Source: Acanthaster planci
Taxonomy: Eukaryota; Echinodermata; Asteroidea; Valvatida; Acanthasteridae
Direction of reading: 5' to 3'
DNA length: 64,000 nucleotides
NCBI RefSeq assembly: GCF_001949145.1
Contig: NW_019091357.1
Coordinates: forward strand, 1,576,746 to 1,640,745
Under the pieces are notes generated by a model. The model was not told the DNA's origin. It did no database searches and was given only the letters and a program-made list of their open reading frames with translations. Below, piece after piece: positions 50,861-61,200 of this stretch. Position numbers and translations under genes: made by a program. Each line of letters opens with the position of its first letter. Position 1 is the stretch's first letter.

Positions 50861-52249
50861 ATGTCGTCTGTCAACAACAAGGGAACTCAATACGACCCCC
50901 CGAAGGCTTCATCTGATGATGCTGATTTGCCAAAGACGGATTCAGGTTCTGGACATGATCCCCAAAGTTCCCAATCCCATCAAAATGTTGTTGGTGATGA
51001 CACAGCAGAAGCGACAGACACTGCGGACGTGACCGGTATATCTAGTGACGAAGAGCCGCCCATTCTGCCTCCGAGGGTGTCGATAACTCCACGCTCGGGG
51101 CTGAAAACAAGAAACACCAACAGACGCCGTAAAAGTCACGAACGACACTCGGGGGCTATCGACGAACAGACGCTTAACGGCGAGAGAGCCTCGGGTCGCA
51201 CTGGTACGATTTCGAGAGACACCAACAAGCCGTTGGAAACCTCCTGCAAACTTTCCCCTCGCCCAGGCAACCCGTTGCCAAACTCAGGGAAGATTTCAAA
51301 GGTGATCGGGAAGCATACACGAAAAGATGAAGCACCTCCCGTGGCATGGACGGCGGAGTATCGCAGCAAACTAAGCAAGGAGGACCGACTGATGAGACTG
51401 CAGATCACATCTCATAACTCTCACCCTGAGTGTCTCAAGCCAGCGTCAGCAGCAGGGCTAACGCGACGACTTACCCTCGGAAATTATCTACCAAATCTGT
51501 CCTCTGCCCAGTTCGTCGTTAAAAATGAAGTGAATTTCTGGCCGTCCGCTCGTCGACAGACTGAGGGGGTTGGACGAAGCGAAGAGCGTGTGACCTACTC
51601 ACGACATGCAGTGCGGGGGACAGGTATACACTCTGCCAGATTAAGGACAGATGAGGGACGTCGACGGTCCAACTCAACTCCCAGACTGCCACCGGCTAGG
51701 AAAGGAACTATCATGGCCCACAGAGTATCACTAGTGTCTAGATCGGCAGACCAGTCATTCCGAGCAGTGCCGAACTACACTAGACCCGCTTCAGAACTTG
51801 CCCACGAAACGTCCCCTGTCCCATCCGCCAAACAAGCCAGGCTCCAACGCTACCACATCTCCAAGGAAGACCTGAGCAAACCGATTGAGCGCGTAGCGAC
51901 CGCTAACAATCCACCCCCGCCGGCCTCGGATGCGTCGGATCCCACGCCGTCCGAATACGAACAAGCCACAGGGAAAGTCCACGCGTGGATCACTCACCGG
52001 GAACGTCTGAACGGATCGCAAACCAGCCCCGAGACGATGCCCAGTATGCAAAGGGTTTCATGGAATGCGGGGATCAGTCCCCTGCGGAGAGATATGATGC
52101 TACCCTTGAGAAACGCGCATCCCTTTGTGCGATCAACTCTGACCGTGGGGAACTTCATGTCGGACGGAATGGCCAGTAAAGGTGTGTCGGCTCGGGCGGT
52201 CGCACTACGAATGGGCAGTGGCAGGGGACAGATAAGCATTCCCTCCTAA
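50861..52249 (+). CDS. intronless orphan Ser/Arg/Pro-rich protein, 462 residues
   Basis: A single frame runs from ATG to TAA. I recognise no domain. Residues 1-70 are acidic and polar. About 75-160 is basic, Ser/Thr/Pro-rich and probably disordered (RNTNRRRKSHERH). A more ordered patch follows near 165-225 (WTAEYRSKLSKEDRLMRL, then LTRRLTLGNYLPNLSSAQF). Near the end are another ordered-looking stretch (YEQATGKVHAWITHRERL) and VSWNAGISPLRRDMMLPL. There is no signal peptide or membrane helix. ATTAAA at about 52449 and AATAAA near 52994 could serve polyadenylation. Coding is supported by length, higher GC than its flanks and residue bias. Function is unknown. Confidence 0.7.
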   Translation: MSSVNNKGTQYDPPKASSDDADLPKTDSGSGHDPQSSQSHQNVVGDDTAEATDTADVTGISSDEEPPILPPRVSITPRSGLKTRNTNRRRKSHERHSGAIDEQTLNGERASGRTGTISRDTNKPLETSCKLSPRPGNPLPNSGKISKVIGKHTRKDEAPPVAWTAEYRSKLSKEDRLMRLQITSHNSHPECLKPASAAGLTRRLTLGNYLPNLSSAQFVVKNEVNFWPSARRQTEGVGRSEERVTYSRHAVRGTGIHSARLRTDEGRRRSNSTPRLPPARKGTIMAHRVSLVSRSADQSFRAVPNYTRPASELAHETSPVPSAKQARLQRYHISKEDLSKPIERVATANNPPPPASDASDPTPSEYEQATGKVHAWITHRERLNGSQTSPETMPSMQRVSWNAGISPLRRDMMLPLRNAHPFVRSTLTVGNFMSDGMASKGVSARAVALRMGSGRGQISIPS

Positions 52250-52259
52250 CATTCAGTTT

Positions 52260-55200
52260 ATAAACAAGTCATTGTGAACATCAATGTCAAATCACATCCC
52301 TAAACAGCCAAACACTTATTTTTGCAGGGGATACAGTCTGTAACGTTGAAGTGGCCACAATGCTGTATTCTATTTGCAACTCCACAAAGTTCTCTTTTTA
52401 TAAACAGAGTCAGGTGCAGCAAATACGCTAGACACTTATTTTTTTCTCATTAAAGGCTCTGTAATGGTTGGATTTTTTTCTTTAAAGAGTGCACGGCCCT
52501 TCGCACCTCACGACCCGCACGTCGTTTGTTACGTTATTGCCGCGCAACGACACCGACTCCTGATCAAAGTTTGCTAGTTTTGATAAGCATCGAAAAAAAT
52601 GCTGTAAAATGGACTAGACACTTGTCAAAGATACAGCTGTGCAATATTAGCTTCCAATATAAATTTACACTACTTTGCTTAAAAGCTGTGCTGTGCACTC
52701 TTATCGTAATAGTTTTATGACAGTTTTGACAAGGTGGACGATTGTTGAGTGAGTTCAAGCACTTTAGCTGCAGTAGACATACAACTAAACATTCAAGCAG
52801 CAGTGTTTGCCTGATCGTCGCATAAAAATTATCCTTTCAACTGGTGTACTTTTCATGACAGGAACATTTTTTGCCATCAATAGCTTTAATTGGCTTAGAT
52901 CGATCTGTTTATAAATACAAGATTTCGTAAATTTACATTATACTCGACGTTCAACAACCTCTGAATTGCTATCGACTATGCTGATTTAACATAAATAAAA
53001 TTATTCATATTCTGACGACAGGGTGACTCACCGAGTGACTGACCCCTGATCTTTCTGACTATTCTAAGAACTGCATCGTTTTGTATCATAACCAAATGAT
53101 TATTTCAGCTTCAAATCTTCGACAAGGACTCACATTTTTAGAGGACGCCATCTGCCGTTCCACAGTCACAAATATAAACACCCGACGACTCTTACATGCA
53201 CATCAGTTGCAGCAGTTCCCTTTGCAAATTATTTTTTTCTTTCGAAGACTGAGACGAAATACTTGGAAGTAACCTGGCTACTCTACAGACTGTCATCCTT
53301 CAGTTTCACCCTTCCTCTCTCTCTTACGAGTTTTTTCTTTCTTTTTGGCGATACAGCTTAAATTAATTGTTTTCTGGAGTAACTAAAGACTGTGTCACAC
53401 TTTGCTAGTTTTATCGTCGTTGATCGAGAATAAGTGTCTGCAAAATTAACTATTACCGTCCATTAATATAAAACAAAATGACGCAAATGAATGCGCACAA
53501 TTCCATCACAGTAAGATGGTGCAACTTTGGACAGAACACCCTTTTCTTTACAACCATGGAAATGAAATAACGCAGGAAGTCTTGTGTTACATATTCTGTA
53601 CCATACAAACAGTATGCAATACAATATACTAAAAAGAGAAGTCGTACAATATACATGTACCGTCCAAATCATCGAAATGTATTTTCCTCTTCAGAGAATC
53701 AGAATTTTTGTAATCATGATACCGATCTTCTCTTTGCTCCCACCACGGCTTAAAATTTTTAAGCGGTCTCCACGTAAAGAAGTTAATTATTAAATTTGGT
53801 TATGAGTACCAGTGTCACGTGACCACGGCGAGCCAATGGCCGCAGCTGCCTAACCACATTACGACGTTCGGCCCGATGTAGCCAAACAAGGTATCGAATC
53901 TCGTTAAGATCTCAGCACTTAAAACCAACACGGCTAATATAATTTATGCCGGCAAGTATGGGCTAAATTGGAGAATCGGAATATCAGATTGCATTATTTT
54001 TCCCCCCTTAATGCTACAAGATTAGATGACACAGCGGACAGGTAGAAGGATATGCTTGATCGGAGCAGCTGAAGAGTTTGACGTGTACGACAATACCCGG
54101 CCAGTGCTTACTCATCGTTGAAATGTGGGAGACAGGTGGCCGGAAAAATACTCCGCGATTTCAAAAGCAAACACTTTTTCAGTCAAAAAAGTGCACTTTG
54201 TAAAGCTTATGGGCCTGCGTATCTTGTCCCGAGTATAATTATACGTACTAGAATAGATAAACGAGTTGATTGTTTGAAACAAAAGGAGGGGCGGGACCTA
54301 CCATGAGAGAGGGTGGATTGTTGTGAGTTATCATCGTTCTACTGTTTAGAGTGCAGACATCCTTGTATGGAACTTCTGATTCGAACGAATGAAAAAGTAC
54401 CCAATCATAATTCAAACAAACGGAGATTGCTGCCTGGTCACGTCATCATGCTTTTCCGAATACTCATTCCCTGGATTATATACACTGATAGAGTTTGGAT
54501 CACCTCCTACAGTACCTTGTGCTCATAGGTACGATCCCATGAACTATCTCAACATGTCTTATTCAATCTAAACACTGAATCCCTGTCAAAAAGTTAAGAT
54601 CTGTATAAATATGAAGATACAAAATTATATCTTACAGCACGTGGTTATGGGCATTGTACATTAATGCTAAAAATATTGCTAAAGTACACAGTTCTTGACT
54701 TTGAATACAACCTGCAAATTAATCTACACAATTTCAAAATGTTGGAATATAATTATATCGTCATACGACATGGTCTTCGTCCACTTAAAATCATGGCGTA
54801 AAATAAAGTCACAATCAAATTATAAATTCAGCGTTTTAAAAACCTGTGAATCCCTATGTTAATTCATTCGTTAAATCGTGATTGAAACAGCACAATAACC
54901 AGTGTAACATAACATGACGTAAAAACTCACATGTACGGTACACAATCGACAGTATCACTCACAATGTTTACTGGAGTGCACGAATAAAAGGAAGTTATTG
55001 CGCGCCTGTAAAAACTTGAAAATATGCACAGCGAAAACGCTGAGCAATCAATTCCAACGAATCAGGAATCCCGGATTTTGGCTCATTTTGTAGCGAATCA
55101 CTATTAAAAAGGGGGTAAAAGCAATTTGAACTTGTTACCACAGGTTGGACGTTTGTAATTTACATTGACTACAGGCACTGGTAATTTTGTCGGGCACAAG

Positions 55201-55566
55201 AGATAGCGACCTTTTTTCGATACGTTCATCGGTCATTGACTCTTCGATGTTCGTGATCAGACCCTGTAATTCATCTGTCGCTTGTACGGAAGCCCGGGAC
55301 ATTCTGCTCAAGGAAAAGCCACGCATTGACTACTTACAGCAATATAGTAGCATATGAGAACCAGGCAAAAGACAAGTGTTTGTATGCACATGGTAAGCAC
55401 TTACTTACTCAGTGCCTAAGCATCGCAAAATCTTCTCAGTAAAACGAACTTATGTGATTTCTGCGCAAATCCAAAAAGCGAAAAAAAAGGTCAAAATCAT
55501 TTACAGTATCTGGTATTACACTGATCTATTGGTTAACGGTGCTGTTGGAAATGTCGCAATCCAATA
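52260..55566. other. intergenic stretch with a possible promoter at 53.8 kb
   Basis: No gene is supported. The part before 53 kb is probably the 3' flank of the plus-strand orphan. GTCACGTGAC and a CCAAT box lie at 53814-53837. The remainder is AT-rich. Confidence 0.4.
53814..53837. promoter_or_regulatory. palindromic E-box (CLEAR-type) plus CCAAT box
   Basis: GTCACGTGAC (53814-53823) is a perfect ten-base palindrome identical to the CLEAR motif bound by TFEB/MITF-type bHLH factors in vertebrates. A CCAAT box follows at 53833. This pair looks like a core promoter, but no gene start beside it was identified. Confidence 0.35.
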
Positions 55567-55733
55567 TGGCCGTTTCACAATAGTGCGAAACCAAGAGTTT
55601 GCAACGCGTTGGCTAATCACAATGCGCGAAAGTTGTCGACCCAATGCCTGTTTAGAAAGGGTCGACAAAGTTCGAGCGTTGTGATTGGCCAATGAGTTGC
55701 ACACTCTTGGAGGCGCTCTATTGTGAATCGCCG
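55567..55733. mobile_element. palindromic MITE family 1, copy 2
   Basis: This 167-base foldback matches the element at 45804-45971 and is likewise bounded by TA. Left arm: TGGCCGTTTCACAATAGTGC. Right end: CTATTGTGAATCGCCG. It lies about 190 bases past the stop codon of the Ig-domain gene, so it may be part of that gene's 3' UTR. Confidence 0.85.
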
Positions 55734-55925
55734 TAATTGGAAACCCAGGCCGTGTCCGAAACGGGATTCCAGAGCTACGGCTAGGTCTACTGTCTGCGTG
55801 TCTCCACGCATTCCCAATGGAGTGAAGACCTAGACCTAGCTCTAGACAACAGATCTGGATGCAGCCACAGCAATGATGTGCCAATTTCCAAATCGCCAAG
55901 GGTGTTACAACGCTGCTGCTCAGGA

Positions 55926-58208
55926 TCAGACGCACGTTGTGATCTCGCAGCTCTCATATTCGTGTTCGTCCGAGTCTGAGGGCCCGACGAACGTAGCCGT
56001 AGACGGACTGGAGTTCATCCCAAGCTCCGTGTCCAGGGAATCTTTGGAGATGGAACTCGCCACCGATCCCTCCGCCTCCTCGTTCTCTGAACTTGGAATT
56101 CGCTGGAGCCCGCCCCTGGCCCTCTGCGAGTGCGCAGGTAGGGCCACTTGCACTTTGGGTAACGTCAATGGAGGTCGATTGTAGGTGGCGTTGGACTGTT
56201 GCTGGCACGGTCCCGTCCGCACCATGGGCACATCAGGACCAACGTGGTCCCGACTTCCGTTTTGAGGGTTAATGGTCTCGTAAATTGGGGTGCTGACCTG
56301 GCTTCGAGAGGTGGTAGCCCTGGCCTTGTTGTTCCCGAAGAAGCTCTTGGAGCAGGTATAGAGGAGTAACAGCATGGTACAGAAGCAGACGCCCAAGAAG
56401 ATGCCTATCCCTCCAGCCCCTAAGGCACCAGGGAGCCGCCAGGATGTGGACTGTGTCTCTGGTTGCTGGACCTCCCCGATGTCTGCCGTGGCCAAGGTTT
56501 GGACGACCACTAGACCTGTCCCGGATGCAGACAGGCCTGAAGGAACGCTCACGGAGCAGGTAACGGCGCACCGGGTCTCGTAATCCAGGTTGTCCAAGGT
56601 TAAGGTCTTGCTGTTGAAGCCACTGGTGCTCGTTTGGCCGGTTGGAAGGTCTGGATCGCAGCGCACAAGCCATAGAAAAGTAGAGTTGGGAAGGACACTC
56701 GGCTGAGTGATGCAAGTAATCGTGGCTTTTGCACCCACAGGCACCTCAGTTACTTTTGGAGAAATATCAATCTGTATCTTTGTATTTTTCTGGCTTATTA
56801 AAACTCCAGAATCGCGTGCTGTGGTTCCAGTTGGCACGATAGCCTCGCAAGATATGCTCACGTCATCAACAAATGCAGCAGCCTTCTCGTTTGAAATCAT
56901 TAACATTGAACCTGTTTGTCCAATAGTCTGTATTTTGAAAGATCGCCTGTCAGCCGTCTCATTTAGCAAAATAATGGAGTCATTTACGTACCATTTAAAG
57001 GTGAGATGCTTGGTGTTAGTTTCAGCAAAACAGCTGAACGTGATACTTAAGTCTTTGAATGCGCGCGCTCGTTTAGGCGAAAGGCTGACACCAAGGGGTA
57101 GGCTGTCTCTCAGGAGAAGCACTGCGGAGGCGTTGCTGGACAGCCCCGAAGGGAGGCTGACCTTGCAAGTAACTCTCGTATTGTTTGAGGTGTTTTTTAA
57201 GTTCGGCAAACTCAAAACCCAGCCTTTCGAGCCAACAAACGATATCTCTGGTGTGATTACTCCGTCCGTGTTGGGGTGACTGAAAGAGCTGTCCCCGACA
57301 AACCAGGTGTACTTCACTATGTATGGAATCCCACTACCTATACATTTGAACACGGCGTCCGATCCCACCGCTGCCACCAATGTTTCCGGGGTGATGACAA
57401 CATTCGGCGGTTCATTTAATGGCAAAACTGAGCAAGAACTCGCATCTGTCAAGCTCGGATGAGTAACAATACAAGTAAATACCCGCCCGTTATCTTTTTC
57501 CTGTAGCGTATACCGGTATAAGTTGGCATTACCAGTGGAGGATGACAACTCCTTGTCCGCTGTCTTCCAGGTTATAGTCGGTAAAGGGTCGACCGCAATC
57601 ATTGAGGAGATACAGGAGAGTTCTACGAGTGCACCTCCAAGAGTTGGATCTGCCGAAGCAACCTGGGAAACTCCGCAAGACGGTGCGTCTCCATCCGGCG
57701 GCACTACCACCGTCAGCTCAGCTCTGCCGCTCTGCTCGGAAGCATAGAGGTTCCTAAAGGATCCGTCCCTCCTGTAAACGCAGTGGAATCTTCCTTGGTC
57801 CTCGTCGTGTATGTCGTCTACCTGCAGCAAGCAGAAATCCAGACTTTGGCCGTCGCTGTAACGCACCTCGCGGTGCACCGTGCTGTACCGGCCGTGGTCG
57901 CCTAATGCAGCAGCCCGGATGGGCAAGAGAGCTGTACCGCGAAGAAAGTCCTCGTGAGTCTTGTTAACTTCAGCCGGGAGGTAGTACCACATCAGTAAGG
58001 ATCCGTCGTCCCACTTGATAGCCCAGTAAAGCTCCTCGTCGGTCACTTTATTGGCTGTGGTGCAGTTAAACTCGGCCCGTCCTCCTTCGATCGCGGTGAT
58101 GCTGGCGGGAAGACGCAACGCGCGGATGGCGTATGCGACGGCCAGATATCGGCAAATGATTAACACACACGCGAATTTCAAGTTTCGAAGATCAAAATCT
58201 GCCTCCAT
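55926..58208 (-). CDS. intronless five-Ig-domain type I membrane protein
   Basis: One 760-codon frame runs from ATG, with an in-frame TGA upstream. Residues 12-27 form a signal peptide core. Five Ig domains follow, judged by Cys-Trp-Cys spacing: C49-W66-C143 (V-like, with DEDQGRFHC), C199-W214-C246, C289-W302-C348, C393-W406-C454 and C499-W513-C551. A membrane helix spans about 594-618 (GAGGIGIFLGVCFCTMLLLL). The 142-residue tail is Ser/Pro-rich with three tyrosines: Y643 (IYETI, which also fits a YxxI endocytic signal), Y676 and Y751. Several N-x-S/T sites lie in the ectodomain. It is probably a cell-surface adhesion or immune-type receptor. I cannot name an orthologue. The absence of introns is unusual for a multi-Ig gene. 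Confidence 0.85.
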   Translation of the reverse strand: MEADFDLRNLKFACVLIICRYLAVAYAIRALRLPASITAIEGGRAEFNCTTANKVTDEELYWAIKWDDGSLLMWYYLPAEVNKTHEDFLRGTALLPIRAAALGDHGRYSTVHREVRYSDGQSLDFCLLQVDDIHDEDQGRFHCVYRRDGSFRNLYASEQSGRAELTVVVPPDGDAPSCGVSQVASADPTLGGALVELSCISSMIAVDPLPTITWKTADKELSSSTGNANLYRYTLQEKDNGRVFTCIVTHPSLTDASSCSVLPLNEPPNVVITPETLVAAVGSDAVFKCIGSGIPYIVKYTWFVGDSSFSHPNTDGVITPEISFVGSKGWVLSLPNLKNTSNNTRVTCKVSLPSGLSSNASAVLLLRDSLPLGVSLSPKRARAFKDLSITFSCFAETNTKHLTFKWYVNDSIILLNETADRRSFKIQTIGQTGSMLMISNEKAAAFVDDVSISCEAIVPTGTTARDSGVLISQKNTKIQIDISPKVTEVPVGAKATITCITQPSVLPNSTFLWLVRCDPDLPTGQTSTSGFNSKTLTLDNLDYETRCAVTCSVSVPSGLSASGTGLVVVQTLATADIGEVQQPETQSTSWRLPGALGAGGIGIFLGVCFCTMLLLLYTCSKSFFGNNKARATTSRSQVSTPIYETINPQNGSRDHVGPDVPMVRTGPCQQQSNATYNRPPLTLPKVQVALPAHSQRARGGLQRIPSSENEEAEGSVASSISKDSLDTELGMNSSPSTATFVGPSDSDEHEYESCEITTCV

Positions 58209-58259
58209 CGTGAAATAGTCTTCAAAGGAATCGGCCAGAAGAGCTCAGAGGTCTGTCGG

Positions 58260-61200
58260 GAATACTGCGAATGAGTCACATGGCAAAAATTTCACATTCA
58301 TCTGCCACAAACATCAGTTTTGCAAAGCTTGAGAGTTCATCATCCCAAATCCCCAGCCACTGCCTAGAAGTGTAATGAGGGAAGAGGATGTTAAACATTT
58401 ACATGGAACCGTCTGTTCACACTCATATTCATCTTGACCAACTCTGAGGTTCACCGACATGCTCTTGTTGCAAGCAGTCAGTCGGGTGGTCCCCTACCGT
58501 GATGTGAATTAATTTCCCTGGATGAAATGGTCTGCAAGAGGCGGTGCCATGCCGAGTCCGCTTCAAGTTCGAGTGCTTAACATCATTGTCCATCTGTTCG
58601 GTGATAAAACCAATTGAAATCAATTTCAAATACGGCCTCTAGAGGGGATTTAATCAGCGGGCAATCGTGTTTGAGTACTTTAATTCCTCGAAACACAATC
58701 TTTAAAAAAATCCACACCAACCTCAGGTACTTACGTTCGCTGCTATGCCGTCTTAATCGCGCTGCAATCGCACAGTCGTACAGTTTGCAAGTCAGATGTG
58801 ACGTCTGGTGAAATATCAGTAATTAAAAAGCTGAATGAAGTGTCGTACGTGAAGCTATTCATACAGGCTGTCAGCGGTGGATGTTCGTGTACCAGGGACC
58901 ACAAAAGATATCCACAGTGCAGTGACGTAATTCGACAATCACCCGTGGAGAAAATGTAGATCTTGTCGCATCGAAAACAATCTTACGAATGCGGAAACAT
59001 ACTCGTCCGTACGGTCCGAAGCATCCTTGAAGATTGCAGCCCCGCGTCCATCTACAGTGCTGTCCAGCGCTGACACTCATACCAGGAAATTTCACCAAAT
59101 TGTTTTTCTTTCTCGCTGCTGGTATACCTTTCTGGCACGTTTTATCAACGCACCTTCAAAACTCCCTACCAGGCTCTTTACATTTTTCTCATTAACATTC
59201 CTCGGCTCTCGCGGCGTGGCATCAAACGCGCGATGATATCGCTCATTGAGCGCATCAGGGTTAGTTTTCCCTGCAAACAAAAGTCAGTTTTTCGTGGCAT
59301 TCATCCGCAGTTGTAAATCATAATCGAATGACGGTATCTCTTTATCTAAAGTGCTGACCGGAGATGAGCAGCCAGGGTCAAATTAAAGTTAACGGGGTCC
59401 TTGGAAAGTTCAGTTATACTCCTGTCTGACAAACAGTCCCTGTATTTTAATGGCCATGAAAGTAAGTAGACAGAAAACGCAGTTCTAGACTTGAAATCCA
59501 CTTCATTATTCGGCAGTTGTAGAAACTTTATCCTCGTCACAAATAGGGTCCAGCGCTGAGTGTGTTTTAAAAAAAACCCATGGTATCATTTCCCGTGTTT
59601 CTTTGCCCGTCTTGGAAGTTTGACACGATGATGCCAGGAAGTGATAGTCAAAGCACTTTCGGTCAAAATGATATCACGATCCACACTCCGCAAGCTCAGT
59701 CTTGTCCACTCACCGAGTAAATCTGACCTAAGTCGATAATTATATACAGTGCAGTCAGTGACGAACACAACATTGATACACGTTTCCCGCCCTAGACGAT
59801 TAAATTCCTTCAAAGGGGGAAATCCTCGGCTCACTCGAAGCGTCAGTCTCCTTCGGTCTTGTCTCAACTTCTCACGGACCACGCCAAATCCCCGCCAATC
59901 TGTTCCCCATATGGGCACCCTGTCCGCGCGTATCATAAACTCGTTCCGCGGATAAGTTCTAGGCATGCGTGAAGATTGTGTGTATTATGTTTGTATTCCC
60001 CTAAATTAATGGACGCGCGTGGTTCGCCAGACTCGAGTCGCGTGGTGTCTCATGGACTACGCTTGTCGAACAAGATCGTTCAGCTCCTTGTGATAATAAA
60101 AGTACGAGAAAACATCGCTTTGGGATCATTTATAAATGTCAAGAACACTAATAACCCTCAGATTGCTCTGACAAAACTGTCAGGAATGTTCTACCCATTT
60201 TTGGACAATTTGACAGCTTTCGTTGAGACATGCATTTACATGTGGGCCTATACTGTCCAATGATATTCATTTCAGTGCATTTCAATAGATTGTGACGGTT
60301 CAATTCAACAGCATATAGGTTTCAATCGCAGCGCAGAATTAAAAAATCAGAGAGTAAAGCTAAAATATGTTAGTTATTTTGAACACAATTACAGTCATGC
60401 AAATCACTCAAAGAAAAGATGACAAGCGACTCATGGCAAGCAAAATGACTCAAATCTACAGCCTATTCAAGGACAGAAGGAGGTTGATGGAAGACAAAAA
60501 AATATATACTGAAAGGATTTATTTCACAGCTTGAAACTATTTAGGTGGTAGAAACCTTTTTCGAAAAGATCGTTTTACCGACACTTGACATTGATTCTCA
60601 CAGCTATAAGCAGCTGACAGCTGAATACGTGGAGACAGTCCCATGAGGCTACACCGCTTACGAGCCACAGATGGGCCAACTCTAGGGACAATCGGAAACA
60701 GGAAGAATGCCAAAGATGCGGCCAAATTGTCCGGAGAGAGGTCACTCCTTGTCAGATCTCTTGAATGAGATGACTGCCATAGTTTGCCGAGGACCAGTGC
60801 CGTATTGCAACGAACGATATAAATTTCGGGGCAATTTTTTTCGGCGGTTTTTGATGGCCTGTGAAATAAAAACCGTTGGCGCCCAATGTGTATTCTCAAG
60901 GAATAATATTTACCACTGTTGTCTAAATTTAAAGTTCAAATTCTTCAGTGAATGTCAAATCTGAGGATATGTGACACATGTACTGCAGTATCTCTTGATC
61001 TGCTTCTTTGCTTTTACGTGACTGATGAAGTCTCGTCGTTCAATTAGTCAATTTTAGAATAAAGTTGTAATTCCTGGTGCAGGTGCGTTTTTGCTTTTTT
61101 TCCCGCATGCCCAGATTCGTGAAATTTTTCGATGGCTTCCGGGGGAAATTTAAAGAAAGGATCGGAGTTCGACAGGCATGTTTTCAAGCAACTCGCCAAC

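Noticed and set aside
59586-59966. 126-codon basic minus-strand frame
   Set aside because: It begins with ATG but has no recognised family, no splice support and several unrelated overlapping frames. Kept only as a note.
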